DNA from: Thermoproteota archaeon
Lineage (GTDB): Archaea > Korarchaeota > Korarchaeia > Korarchaeales > Korarchaeaceae
Direction: 5' to 3'
NCBI GenBank assembly: GCA_027491785.1
Contig: JAOZGJ010000010.1
Coordinates: 1-64,000, forward strand
Length of the DNA stretch: 64,000 nucleotides
Part shown: in pieces, positions 17,557-26,032 of the stretch
Position numbering within the stretch: position 1 is the stretch's first letter
Layout: every line of letters begins with the position of its first letter
Translations under genes and position numbers: made by a program
The notes under the pieces: generated by a model
What the model was told of the DNA's origin: nothing
What the model saw: the letters and a program-made list of their open reading frames with translations, nothing else
The model's database searches: none

Positions 17557-17577
17557 TTTCCTTTCCTTTCCTTTCCT
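17557..17577 (+). repeat. Short TTTCC pentanucleotide tract
   Basis: Four tandem copies of a TTTCC unit lie in the pyrimidine-rich gap between the convergent rubrerythrin and YkgJ-like genes. The T-rich stretch may help terminate rubrerythrin transcripts; as a repeat it is too short to say more. Confidence 0.5.
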
Positions 17578-17650
17578 TGAGCATCCCATCGATGTGATCG
17601 AACATTTCATTTCAATCGGTTCCATTCAGTTCAATTTGCTCTACTCTATT

Positions 17651-18115
17651 CTACTCCATCAATGCCCTTATCTTCCCAGCTATCTTCCTCGAAGCTTCTT
17701 TGTAAGGTCTAGGATCTCCCTCCTCATCCCACTTGATTCCGGGGCATGAGAGAGATACCAGAATGAAATCCTCTCCGACGATGAAGGGATAGCGTCTGCA
17801 CGTGTCTGGCCTGATCTCGTATACGGAACACATGTTATCCTCAAGGAAAATGCATGATCCATCCTTCCTGAGCTTCATCTTGTAAGGAGCACCGGTCAGC
17901 TCAAATTCAATACTATCAGTGGACTCGTAGAAGTCCTCATATCCAGCGGACTTGAGCCTCTCAATATCCTCCTCATAGAGGGGGATAACCCTGTTTCGGC
18001 AGCAGTCCCCACATAAGGTGCAAGAGAACCCGGGCATCTTAGTTACCCTCACGTAATCAGATATCACCACCTCCCCTTTCCCTTCTCCTTCCCTCTCTCC
18101 TCCTTTTTCTACCAT
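17651..18115 (-). CDS. YkgJ-family zinc/iron-chelating cysteine cluster protein
   Basis: The 154-residue protein contains the CxxCxxCC cluster (FSCTLCGDCCRN) with later cysteines in SCIFLEDNMCSVYEIRPDTCRRYPF, the pattern of the YkgJ/UPF0153 family. The eight or so cysteines are thought to hold Fe or Zn. The first 25 residues are a low-complexity Glu/Lys/Gly stretch that is probably not conserved; an inner start near the GTG before ISDYVRV is possible. Function in the family is unsettled; some members sit with methyltransferases or flagellar genes, but no such context is present here. Confidence 0.85.
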   Translation of the reverse strand: MVEKGGEREGEGKGEVVISDYVRVTKMPGFSCTLCGDCCRNRVIPLYEEDIERLKSAGYEDFYESTDSIEFELTGAPYKMKLRKDGSCIFLEDNMCSVYEIRPDTCRRYPFIVGEDFILVSLSCPGIKWDEEGDPRPYKEASRKIAGKIRALME

Positions 18116-18175
18116 GGAGAATCAACCCGTATAAAGATCAACTAAATTTTTACATTGGATGCGCGATCACTCAGT

Positions 18176-19120
18176 ATGAGGATCGAGAAGAAAAAAGTAG
18201 CGGTTGGATCGAGACCCGATGGTTCCGAGATGTACCTTCCAGTGATCGAGATGCGTGGCGATAAGGGGCCAAGCGTATTCATCTCCATGACAGTTCACGG
18301 TAACGAGGTTACTGGCCATAAGTCCATCTGGTACCTCATGGATCACCTGGAAGGGATGGAACTGAGGGGATCCATAACTATAGCTTCCCTAGTGAATGCC
18401 GATGCCTTTAATTACACGGTGAGGGGTTTTCCCTATTCGACCCTGGATCTGAACAGGATGTTCCCTGGAGATTCAAAGGGATCCCTCCCAGATAGAATAG
18501 CAGCGAAGGTCTGGGATCTCGCTTCCAGGGCTGACTTCGTTTTGGATCTCCACACAGCTGGTCTATGCATACCTTTCGTCCTCATTCATCCCGCAGGTCC
18601 TCTAATAAGGGACTTCATCCATGAAGTAGCGCTATCAAGCGGTTTGACCTGCCTCTATAACTACGATCCCAGTCTATATTCTAGGATAGGGTTGAACAGA
18701 TCGCTGACAGGCGTTGCTGTGAGCAATAATGTGCCAGCTCTTACAGTGGAGCTTCCAGGCACGGTGGGCATCGATGAGCTCGGGGCTAGAGCTGGATTCA
18801 TCGCGATCAAGAACATCCTCCTGAAGCTGGACATGATCGATGGCGAGGAGGAAGAGATAGATTTCTTTCCGATCATTAAGGGAGAGAATATGAAGAGGAT
18901 GAGGGTCCTGAGCAGATCATCGGGCCTCTTAGACTACAGAGTATGCTTGGGGGAAGAGGTAGAGGAGGGCAGCGTTTTGGCGGTTATCAGGGACCCCTTC
19001 GGAAATGAAGTGGAAGAAGTGGTATCTCCCAAGAGGGGCTACGTCGTGCAGCTCAACGGCTTCTCCAGGGTCTTCACGGGAGGTAAGGTCGCAACCCTCG
19101 CCATTGAGATGGAATCATAG
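18176..19120 (+). CDS. Succinylglutamate desuccinylase/aspartoacylase (M14-like zinc deacylase)
   Basis: The protein has the AstE/AspA zinc motif HGNE (in TVHGNEVTG), the third zinc ligand in VLDLHTA, and a catalytic glutamate in TVELPG. A C-terminal biotinyl/lipoyl-like beta domain follows (EEGSVLAVIRDPFGNEVEEVVSPKRGYV), as usual for this family of amide deacylases. I chose ATG 18176: a TATA-like AAATTTTTA near 18144-18152 sits about 26 bases before it, as expected for a leaderless transcript, and the TTG at 18155 has no ribosome site. Substrate is unknown. Confidence 0.85.
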   Translation: MRIEKKKVAVGSRPDGSEMYLPVIEMRGDKGPSVFISMTVHGNEVTGHKSIWYLMDHLEGMELRGSITIASLVNADAFNYTVRGFPYSTLDLNRMFPGDSKGSLPDRIAAKVWDLASRADFVLDLHTAGLCIPFVLIHPAGPLIRDFIHEVALSSGLTCLYNYDPSLYSRIGLNRSLTGVAVSNNVPALTVELPGTVGIDELGARAGFIAIKNILLKLDMIDGEEEEIDFFPIIKGENMKRMRVLSRSSGLLDYRVCLGEEVEEGSVLAVIRDPFGNEVEEVVSPKRGYVVQLNGFSRVFTGGKVATLAIEMES

Positions 19121-19186
19121 CTGTGGAATAGGTGCGCATTACATCTCGAAGCATGGTTATTTTTCTCCCGTCTGGAGAAATTATGG

Positions 19187-21898
19187 ATGCGCAGGATCTG
19201 GCCACTAGTACTTCTCCTAGCTCTCTCAATGACCACAGCTATGGCTTTACCCTCAGCAAGCGAACTTGATACAAATACCAGTTTTTACAGAGGTAGAGGG
19301 CTCCTGAAAGATGGAGGAAATCTGCTCTTCTTCAGGCAGCCGATCTCTGGCGAGATAAGTGAGCTACTGACGGTGAAATCAGGGGGCAAGAACCTGGTTA
19401 TTGTGGTGGACTCCGGAGGGACAATCTACTACCTGGATTCCCTCAGGACCGTGAAGGTAGTGAACGCCTGCGCCGGCAGGATAGTCAAGGTGGCCCATGC
19501 ATCCACGAATAAGGGTGGTGTTCTGCTCGCTGTCTGTTGGAAACAGCAGGATCAGGTCATGTCCTCCGCCCTGATATTCGATAACGGAGGTGTGAGGTGG
19601 TTCGCCATAAAGAGGGTATCGAGGGCCAATCAGGAAGGGAGCGATGCTAAATTCACTTGGCTAGATTATAAATCTGATTTCCCAGAATCTGAAGAGCCTC
19701 CATCACCAATAGCTGCAGATTTTGACGGAGATGGTTACGACGAGATAGTATGGTACATGGATGGACACCTCCTGTATCTCGATAACCCCTTGGGCCAGCC
19801 GAATGAGACCATAGTTGATCGAACTCCGAGGGGCTTCGCTTATGGCGATGTGAACGGAGATGGTAGGAAGGAGCTGATAATGACGACCAGCACGGACATC
19901 CTTACTTGGAGGCCCGGAGGTGCGGTCCATACGTACTCGGCCTATGGCTGTAGCTCGAAGCCCCTACTCGCAGATTTCAATGGAGATGGAGTTAACGACG
20001 TCGCTTGCCTCAGTGGGAGCATGCTTATCGTAGTTAATGGAAATAAGCTCCTCATGAGGGCTAATGGAGTTGCTACCCTGCCTTCAGCCGGGGATCTGGA
20101 TGGAGACGGGAGGGCCGATCTGGTCTACATCAAGGAAGATGGCTCCTTGGTAGCTAGATCTCTGGAGAGAATCCTCTGGTCCGCTAAGGTGAATCACCCA
20201 TTTTACACACCAGCACTGGGAGATGTGGATGGAGATACACTGCCAGAGGTTGTGGTGACATCTGGCCGATACTTGCGCGTCTTCTCCTGGGAAGGGAAGG
20301 AGGAGTGGAAGGCTCATCTCAGGGACCCAACTGGATGGGTCTCGGGTGGGAAGATAGAACTTCAGACCTATGTGAGGTACGAGGGAACGACCTCTCCATT
20401 ATTGGTGGACTTCGACAACGACGGCCTCATCGAGGTTATGCTTGGGGTAGGTGCATATCTAGAGGCAGGTAGGGTTGCCCTCATAGATGAGGTGAGTAGC
20501 GGTGATAAGCCTCCTTCCATCGATATACTGAGCCCCGGCAACTACACAACCGTCGGGAGGAACTTCACCCTAAGCTTCAGGGTGAGCGACGACTCCACAC
20601 CGGTCATAGGTACTAGCGTATACAGGCTTGTGGGCGGCGATTGGATCAGGGAGTGGTCTGGGAACATAAGCTCAGGAGATATTACGAAGTTGAATATTCC
20701 ATCAGCTGATGAGATCAGGATAGAGGCCTCAGATGGCCTGAGGAAGTCATCGGTTATACTCAAACTCAGGGTTGATGTAAAGGCACCCCATATGGAGATA
20801 GAACCGAGGAACATGTCTAAAATAGGTCCCGGTGTCAACATAACCGTTAGAATAATTGCTCCGATAAACGAGTACGCTTTCCTGACTGTATATCATGGAA
20901 CAGGTTTGGGAGGGCAGTGGGTGAGGATACTGAATAGGAGGAGGGTTTGGAAGACATCGAAGGTGATCATAGATCCGACACCAATAGTTAAGATGGTAAG
21001 CGGATATCACTGCTTCAAGTTCGTTCTGGAGGATCCGAGGGGTAACAGGGAGGAGGTAATCATGAGATATAGGATAGGGAAGGGGAGTAACGAGGCCGTG
21101 GCCAGGCAGGGAGACATGCAGCTTAGCCTTCTCGTACCTCAGAAACCGGTCTCCAAGTCGGTTAACCTGAGCTGGATCCTCATAGGCGTTGAGAACGCTA
21201 CGCTCTACTACGGAAACGAAGCCAATTGGAATCTCCTGAGGGAGGTAAGTAAGAATGGATCCTTTATCTGGGATATCACAGCCCTGAACGATGGCATCTA
21301 CAAGCTCAAGCTTCAGTCAGGCAACCTGACCTCCTACTCCCAGATCCAAGTCGATAACACACCTCCTCGCATCAGCATAAGCGCAGATAAATCGGAGCTC
21401 GATGTCGGGGAGATAGCGACAGTTACTGTCCAGACAGATGCCATAAAGCTCTACTGGGACTTGAACGGGGATGGCACATTTGAGACACTAGGTCCCAAGG
21501 TAGCTAGGATAGAAGCGAGGGAACCTGGTGCCATGAAGATCAACGTTAAGGGAGTGGATGAGGCCAATAACAGCGCTGTGGCCAGTATAGTACTGAAGGT
21601 GAGGGAACCTAAGATCGAGTCCAAGGGAGCCAGCGAACAGGTGGGGGGGAATGTAACTGTGATGAGGAAGGAACAAGGCCTAATCGAAGAGCTTGAAAAC
21701 TTCGTTGGAGGCTTCCACCTAGGTTCATATGAGGCGGCAGCGCTCCTCCTAGCGATCTCATCTTTAGCTATAATTAAGATCTGGAAGGGTGTAAGGGAGA
21801 GTAAGGAGATAGAGAGAAGGAGAGAGGGGAGAGGAAGAAAAAGGAAGAAGAAAAGAAGAGGGGGGAAGGAGGTGGTGAACCCATGGAAATCTCTGTGA
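19187..21898 (+). CDS. Secreted FG-GAP (VCBS) repeat protein with C-terminal membrane anchor
   Basis: The 903-residue product starts with a signal peptide (1-20). Six calcium-binding FG-GAP/VCBS-type repeats follow, recognisable by DFDGDGYDE, DVNGDGRKE, DFNGDGVND, DLDGDGRAD, DVDGDTLPE and DFDNDGLIE, forming a probable beta-propeller. Next come two or three Ig-like domains (about 440-780) and a further Asp-rich turn (DLNGDGTFE). Residues near 855-875 form a single transmembrane helix, and a strongly basic Arg/Lys tail ends in the cytoplasm, so the bulk faces outside. Such proteins often bind carbohydrate or other cells; function here unknown. The gene overlaps the next by 16 bases. Confidence 0.85.
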   Translation: MRRIWPLVLLLALSMTTAMALPSASELDTNTSFYRGRGLLKDGGNLLFFRQPISGEISELLTVKSGGKNLVIVVDSGGTIYYLDSLRTVKVVNACAGRIVKVAHASTNKGGVLLAVCWKQQDQVMSSALIFDNGGVRWFAIKRVSRANQEGSDAKFTWLDYKSDFPESEEPPSPIAADFDGDGYDEIVWYMDGHLLYLDNPLGQPNETIVDRTPRGFAYGDVNGDGRKELIMTTSTDILTWRPGGAVHTYSAYGCSSKPLLADFNGDGVNDVACLSGSMLIVVNGNKLLMRANGVATLPSAGDLDGDGRADLVYIKEDGSLVARSLERILWSAKVNHPFYTPALGDVDGDTLPEVVVTSGRYLRVFSWEGKEEWKAHLRDPTGWVSGGKIELQTYVRYEGTTSPLLVDFDNDGLIEVMLGVGAYLEAGRVALIDEVSSGDKPPSIDILSPGNYTTVGRNFTLSFRVSDDSTPVIGTSVYRLVGGDWIREWSGNISSGDITKLNIPSADEIRIEASDGLRKSSVILKLRVDVKAPHMEIEPRNMSKIGPGVNITVRIIAPINEYAFLTVYHGTGLGGQWVRILNRRRVWKTSKVIIDPTPIVKMVSGYHCFKFVLEDPRGNREEVIMRYRIGKGSNEAVARQGDMQLSLLVPQKPVSKSVNLSWILIGVENATLYYGNEANWNLLREVSKNGSFIWDITALNDGIYKLKLQSGNLTSYSQIQVDNTPPRISISADKSELDVGEIATVTVQTDAIKLYWDLNGDGTFETLGPKVARIEAREPGAMKINVKGVDEANNSAVASIVLKVREPKIESKGASEQVGGNVTVMRKEQGLIEELENFVGGFHLGSYEAAALLLAISSLAIIKIWKGVRESKEIERRREGRGRKRKKKRRGGKEVVNPWKSL

Positions 21899-22545
21899 GG
21901 GATGAAGCTGCAGCTTTAGGCATATTCATCTCCTATTTAGAGGTGGAAGGGGTGAGCGTAGGTCCAACGAGAAACGGCTACATGAAGGATGCCGCTGAGG
22001 AGCTGAGATCGAAGTACACGTTGGAGAAGCTCAAGGAGGATCCCGTGGTAAGGGCATATAGGGAGTTCTATTGGAGGATAGGTATCGATCCGACGAAGGT
22101 CAGACCTAGTAGCGAGGCAATGGTCAGGAGGGTACTGAAAGGTGGGAGCTTCCCGAGAATAAACAACGTCGTTGATGCAGGGAACGTGGCAAGTGCCCTG
22201 ACCCTCATTTCAATAGGTCTCTATGATCTGGATAGAGTCAAGGGGAGTCTGGTCCTCCGACTCGCTAGATGCTGTGAGGTCTTCCACCCCATAGGGGGAG
22301 GTGAGGATCGTATGAGGGGTGGAGAGCCAGTTCTAGCTGATGAGGAGGATATCCTCTTTCTCTATCCTCACAGGGATTCTAGGAAAACTATGATAAGGAC
22401 AGAGACCAGGAGAGTGCTTATTCTGGGAGCCGGTGTCCCTGGAGTGGAGAGGCCTAGGGTGAGGAAAGCTGTGAACCTAGCGGCAGATCTTATAGTCAGG
22501 AACGCTGGCGGTCATAAGGTAGGAGAGATGAGATCAGCTCCCTAA
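21883..22545 (+). CDS. B3/B4 domain protein (PheT-like tRNA-binding/editing domain)
   Basis: This 220-residue protein is a stand-alone B3/B4 domain, the editing domain of the phenylalanyl-tRNA synthetase beta chain. Markers are YREFYWRIGIDPTKVRPSSEAMVRRVLKG, then INNVVDAGNVASALT and the late RTETRRVLILGAGVPG. Free-standing forms are widespread in archaea and bacteria and may edit mischarged tRNA or modify amino acids. The ATG overlaps the stop of the FG-GAP gene, and its 3' end overlaps the convergent lplB by 50 bp. The coupling to a secreted protein gene looks positional rather than functional. Confidence 0.85.
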   Translation: MEISVRDEAAALGIFISYLEVEGVSVGPTRNGYMKDAAEELRSKYTLEKLKEDPVVRAYREFYWRIGIDPTKVRPSSEAMVRRVLKGGSFPRINNVVDAGNVASALTLISIGLYDLDRVKGSLVLRLARCCEVFHPIGGGEDRMRGGEPVLADEEDILFLYPHRDSRKTMIRTETRRVLILGAGVPGVERPRVRKAVNLAADLIVRNAGGHKVGEMRSAP

Positions 22546-22792
22546 TAAGGGAGATAAGATCATTCCGTGTTATTCCAACGAGGTACGCTCCCTCCAGCCC
22601 TTCCCTCACCTTCACATCCACATCCTCCTCCCTCGCGCCAGTGAGGGATTCCTCCAACCTATCTATCGCGCTAGCAGGGATTACCATGAAATCTCCTGAT
22701 ATGACCACCTTATCTATCCTTCCATCTTCCCTTAAGGAGAGGCTCACCTGGAGGGTCTTACCGGCCTTGGATCTAACTACCTTGGATATCAT
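22496..22792 (-). CDS. lplB: Lipoate-protein ligase accessory subunit LplB
   Basis: The product of about 98 residues matches the accessory C-terminal domain that in archaea such as Thermoplasma is encoded apart from the catalytic subunit. It contains KTLQVSLSLREDGRIDKVVISGDFMVIP followed by a helical half ending in the LISLIRELISSLL segment. Together with LplA it activates lipoate with ATP and transfers it to carrier proteins such as the glycine-cleavage H protein. I prefer ATG 22792, whose ATGA overlaps the lplA stop; a GTG at 22807 would add five residues. The 3' end overlaps the B3/B4 gene. Confidence 0.85.
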   Translation of the reverse strand: MISKVVRSKAGKTLQVSLSLREDGRIDKVVISGDFMVIPASAIDRLEESLTGAREEDVDVKVREGLEGAYLVGITRNDLISLIRELISSLLPYDRQRS

Positions 22793-23520
22793 CTCTTGAA
22801 ATTCCACCTCCTATCTCTATATTTCCTCTCCAGGTTCTCCAGCATCCTGAGTTCCCTCTCATCGAGCTCACCCTCCTCAAGTTCACCTAAGAAGCTGAAT
22901 CCCTCTATGACCGCTTCCCTAACCTCATGAAAGCTTAACTTCCTGCCCAGCTCCCTAGAGAGGGTAGTCACCCTAGCTAGAACGCTCTTTATTCCCTTAT
23001 CCTCCAGCTTCTGCTTGGGCGGCCTTATAAGCCGAGCCAATGTCTCCAGATCCGTATCATACATTAGGGTTCCATGCTGAAGCAGGAATTCTCCCTCCCT
23101 AGTTTGAGCGCTCCCTGATACCTTCCTACCGTTCACTACTATGTCGTTTATGGGAATGAACTCTGGATCGAGTCCTAACCTCCTTATAGCATTGATCAAC
23201 CCCCTACATATGATATTCATGCTCTCCTCAACGCTCTTAGAGAACAAATCCACGGGACCTGTCACGGAATAGGTAACTTCACCGAACTCATCGTGATAGA
23301 CAGCACCCCCTCCAGTTGGTCTCCTCACAAGATCAATCCCTCTCTTCTCTATTTCTTCCAGATCAACGGAGTTCTCTACGCTTTGAAAGTACCCTATCGT
23401 GACGGCGCTTGGCCTGAACCTGTAAACCCTGAGAGTCGGCCTCCCCGAGAGGAGAAGCGCCTCATCTAGGGCCATGTTAAAGGCAGCGTCCCCATCGACT
23501 AGGAGAAGCCTCCACCTCAC
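22789..23520 (-). CDS. lplA: Lipoate-protein ligase catalytic subunit LplA
   Basis: The protein of about 243 residues carries the BPL/LplA catalytic fold: NMALDEALL, the lipoyl-AMP loop RRPTGGGAVYHDEFGEVTYSV, the catalytic lysine in NGRKVSGSAQ, and the LQHGTLMYD segment. It lacks the C-terminal accessory domain, which the next gene supplies as LplB. I chose GTG 23520, which forms a GTGA overlap with the stop of the preceding gene and has GGTGGG upstream; the ATG at 23547 would overlap that gene by 31 bases. This is a lipoate salvage system. Confidence 0.93.
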   Translation of the reverse strand: MRWRLLLVDGDAAFNMALDEALLLSGRPTLRVYRFRPSAVTIGYFQSVENSVDLEEIEKRGIDLVRRPTGGGAVYHDEFGEVTYSVTGPVDLFSKSVEESMNIICRGLINAIRRLGLDPEFIPINDIVVNGRKVSGSAQTREGEFLLQHGTLMYDTDLETLARLIRPPKQKLEDKGIKSVLARVTTLSRELGRKLSFHEVREAVIEGFSFLGELEEGELDERELRMLENLERKYRDRRWNFKR

Positions 23521-24257
23521 TGCTTCCCACCCATCACCAAGTGCCATCCCAAGTACTTTAATCTCTTGAGCTCACCCTCGAGAAAATATTGGAAGAGCTC
23601 CCTCTGGCTCAATCCCTCGAGGGCCTTCACATCTCCCTCAGTTACCAATTCCTCGAATGTTGGAGATGATGCGAGGAGACCTAACATTAGAGTAAGCCCC
23701 TCATTAGGATCTAGGACGAACAACCTCCCCCAAGTCCTCCCCCATAGACCGGATATTCCTCCCTTCAGACCAGCTAGCTCTAACCAACGTTCTGTGATCA
23801 GGTAGCCCTCATCCGGGAATTCACCCATTCCAGGATAGAAAATCCCGGATTTGAGTACGTTCTCCGCCAGTATCAGGTAACCATCCTTTACCCTCTCCAA
23901 GGGGGTTATCGCCCCATCTTTATTCAAGAACTTCTTCAGGAGCCCATCTATCTTCCTAACAGACTCGTATTCGGGTGAGTTGTAGGAGGAGTAGGCATCG
24001 CTCAGCTTTGTAGCTGTGAGTAGGACTCTGCCTATGGAGATCAGCCTAGCGAGGCCTCCTCTCGTCGGGGCGAGCAAGGCGAGAATCGATCCCTGGGGAA
24101 CCTCGAAGACGCCAGCCCTCTTCAGTCTCCTATCGCTGGCAGTCAACTCGTCCTGCCTGAGACCCAGCAGCGTGATGGAGCTCAAAATCAATGGATCAAG
24201 TCTGGTGCTCCCGTTTTCCTCCAGAGTATCTGGAGGGAGAGAGCTTAAGATCACCAT
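23517..24257 (-). CDS. Uncharacterised protein, first gene of the lipoate-ligase operon
   Basis: I do not recognise this 246-residue protein. It has no signal peptide or membrane span. The N-terminal third is leucine-rich and helical; the middle has a Gly-rich ARRGG-like turn (LAPTRGGLARLISIGRVLL), and the C-terminal part has LWGRTWGRLFVLDPNEGLTLMLGLLASSP and ends in LKRLKYLGWHLVMGG. It overlaps the lplA start by four bases (GTGA), so translational coupling with lipoate ligase is likely and a role in lipoylation is a fair hypothesis. Confidence 0.7.
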   Translation of the reverse strand: MVILSSLPPDTLEENGSTRLDPLILSSITLLGLRQDELTASDRRLKRAGVFEVPQGSILALLAPTRGGLARLISIGRVLLTATKLSDAYSSYNSPEYESVRKIDGLLKKFLNKDGAITPLERVKDGYLILAENVLKSGIFYPGMGEFPDEGYLITERWLELAGLKGGISGLWGRTWGRLFVLDPNEGLTLMLGLLASSPTFEELVTEGDVKALEGLSQRELFQYFLEGELKRLKYLGWHLVMGGKQ

Positions 24258-24406
24258 CAGCTTGTCCTGCGAGCTAATCTTACCACCTGATAGGTCGTCT
24301 CAGATTCAAATATACCCTTTACTACCCCCTCAGGTCGTCAGCTGAAATCCGGTTCACAAGAGTTATATGTCACTACCATTTATCTTACTTAGCTGAGGTG
24401 ATACCT

Positions 24407-24841
24407 TTGGCAGTTGCAGGAAAGGCGAGTGATAGGTTGAAGAGTCTCCTGAACGAAGCCATCGCGATGGAGATCCAAGTATCAATACAGTATATGTGGC
24501 AGCATGTCCAGACAACGGGACCGCTCCATCATCTGTTAGCGGATGATCTGAAGAAGATAGCTATAGAGGAGATGAAACATGCTGAGGAGATAGCGGAAAG
24601 GCTCTGGTACTTGGGAGGAACTCCTACAACAGCTCCGAAGCCTATATTTGTAGGCAAGGATCTGAAGGAGATGATGAAACAGGATGTGAATGATGAGGTC
24701 AAGACAATAGAGCTATACAAGGAGATAATAAAGGTAGCACAGGAGGAGAACGATGTCACTACCGCAAGGATTTTCAGGAAGATATTGGAGGATGAGGAGG
24801 AGCATCATGATTTCTTCACCACCGTGCTGGAGGGATTGTGA
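24407..24841 (+). CDS. Ferritin-like/bacterioferritin-type di-iron protein
   Basis: The four-helix-bundle protein of about 144 residues has paired di-iron motifs: EIQVSIQYMWQH with IEEMKHAEEIAER, and DEVKTIELYKEI with LEDEEEHHDFF. This is the bacterioferritin/ferritin-like pattern, for iron storage or peroxide detoxification. I chose TTG 24407 because GAGGTGAT lies five bases before it; the GTG within that Shine-Dalgarno (24398) is less likely. It is followed after 23 bases by superoxide reductase, so the two form an oxidative-stress pair. Confidence 0.9.
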   Translation: MAVAGKASDRLKSLLNEAIAMEIQVSIQYMWQHVQTTGPLHHLLADDLKKIAIEEMKHAEEIAERLWYLGGTPTTAPKPIFVGKDLKEMMKQDVNDEVKTIELYKEIIKVAQEENDVTTARIFRKILEDEEEHHDFFTTVLEGL

Positions 24842-24864
24842 GAGGAGAGGAGGTGATTGATCCT

Positions 24865-25242
24865 ATGGTTGAGAGGTTCGGAGATCTGATCCAGACTTCA
24901 GCCCACGAGGAGAAGTCTACGAGGGAGAAGCATACTCCCTTCATCCTAGCTCCCGACTCCGTGAAAGCTGAGGAGGAGTTTGAAGTAACAGTGATCGTGG
25001 GGAAGGAGGTACCCCATCCCAACACATGGGAGCACCACATAAAGTGGGTTCAGGTATTTGTTGAGGAGGAGGGAAGGGCCTATAACCCTATCCACGTCGC
25101 GACCTTTGACTTCGGCCCCACATACGGGGAACCTAAGGTCACGTTCAAGATGAAACTGAAGAAGAACTCCAAGCTCTGGGTCTTAAGCTACTGCAACCTT
25201 CATGGTCTCTGGGAAAACTTCAAGGAGATCAAAGTATCGTGA
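24865..25242 (+). CDS. sor: Superoxide reductase (neelaredoxin class)
   Basis: Superoxide reductase reduces superoxide to hydrogen peroxide without making oxygen, as suits an anaerobe. The Fe(His)4(Cys) centre is visible: EKHTPF with the conserved lysine two residues earlier region, PHPNTWEHHIKW, and the C-terminal SYCNLHGLW with the cysteine and last histidine. There is no N-terminal desulforedoxin domain, so it is the one-iron class. ATG 24865 is preceded by GGAGGTGATT. Its peroxide product would be handled by rubrerythrin (16969-17523) and perhaps the adjacent ferritin-like protein. Confidence 0.95.
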   Translation: MVERFGDLIQTSAHEEKSTREKHTPFILAPDSVKAEEEFEVTVIVGKEVPHPNTWEHHIKWVQVFVEEEGRAYNPIHVATFDFGPTYGEPKVTFKMKLKKNSKLWVLSYCNLHGLWENFKEIKVS

Positions 25243-25306
25243 GGAGGGGCGAGCCGTTTCAACATCTCCTTTTTTAAGTTTTATTTCATCTCATATTTGG
25301 GATATT

Positions 25307-25762
25307 ATGATAACTAAAAAGTTAGAAATTCGAATAGATGATAAGGACAGGGAGATCCTCAACTCTCTCGTAGAGAATGGAAGGATCTCCCTGAAAGAAC
25401 TTGGTAGTAAGCTTGGGATGAGCGATGTAGCCATAAGGAAAAGGGTGAAGAAGCTCGAAGATGCCGGGATAATAAAGGGATATACTATAAGGGTCGATCC
25501 GAGGGCCCTAGGCTACAGCGTGGTTTCCCTAACGGGAGTGGACGTTGAGCCGGGAGATCTAATTAGGGTGGCTAGAGAACTTACAAGCAAGAGCTATGTC
25601 AAATCATCGTGGATAACGGCAGGAGATCACTCGATAATGCTGGAGATATGGGCTAGAAACGAGGAGGAGATGGATTCCATAATAGGAGAGATATCTAAGA
25701 TGAAGGGAGTCACGAGGATATGCCCAGCTGTGGTGACCCAGAGGCTCAAGGCAAGATGCTGA
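25307..25762 (+). CDS. Lrp/AsnC-family transcriptional regulator
   Basis: The protein of about 151 residues has an N-terminal winged helix (IDDKDREILNSLVENGRISLKELGSKLGMSDVAIRKRVKKLEDAGIIKGY) and a C-terminal RAM ligand-binding domain. I chose ATG 25307: the longer frame from 25202 lies inside the superoxide reductase gene, and a TATA-like TTTTTTAAGTTTTATTT at 25269-25285 sits at promoter distance. It converges, with only three bases between stops, on an operon ending in a stand-alone RAM domain; control of the amino-acid permease there is plausible. Confidence 0.92.
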   Translation: MITKKLEIRIDDKDREILNSLVENGRISLKELGSKLGMSDVAIRKRVKKLEDAGIIKGYTIRVDPRALGYSVVSLTGVDVEPGDLIRVARELTSKSYVKSSWITAGDHSIMLEIWARNEEEMDSIIGEISKMKGVTRICPAVVTQRLKARC

Positions 25763-25765
25763 TAA

Positions 25766-26026
25766 TTAGAGGAGCCTTCCTCCCCTCTTGTGCGTGTACA
25801 GGACGACCACCGAGTGGGTCGTCTCTACACCCTCGACCTTCAGCAGCTTATCCTTGAGGAACTTCCTGAACTCGACCGTGTTCTCCGCCTCCACGACGGC
25901 AACTACATCGAACTCTCCAGTAACCTCGTATAGGTCTATCACCTCCGGATACTTCTTCAAGGACTCAGTCACCTTATCTAACATCTTACTAACCACTCTG
26001 ATGCTCACAATCACGAGAACGGTCAT
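25766..26026 (-). CDS. Stand-alone Lrp/AsnC RAM ligand-binding domain protein
   Basis: At 86 residues this is only the RAM (regulation of amino-acid metabolism) domain, with no DNA-binding helix: LVIVSIRVVSKMLDKVTESLKKYPEVIDLYEVTGEFDVVAVVEAENTVEFRKFL. Such stand-alone RAM proteins bind amino acids and can join Lrp oligomers. It is six bases downstream of the amino-acid permease and the last gene of that operon, convergent with a complete Lrp regulator. A sensor partnering that regulator is a reasonable inference. Confidence 0.9.
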   Translation of the reverse strand: MTVLVIVSIRVVSKMLDKVTESLKKYPEVIDLYEVTGEFDVVAVVEAENTVEFRKFLKDKLLKVEGVETTHSVVVLYTHKRGGRLL

Positions 26027-26032
26027 CTTAGC

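Noticed and set aside
25202-25306. N-terminal extension of the Lrp regulator
   Set aside because: It lies mostly inside the superoxide reductase gene in another frame, has no Lrp-like sequence, and the ATG at 25307 has a good TATA box.
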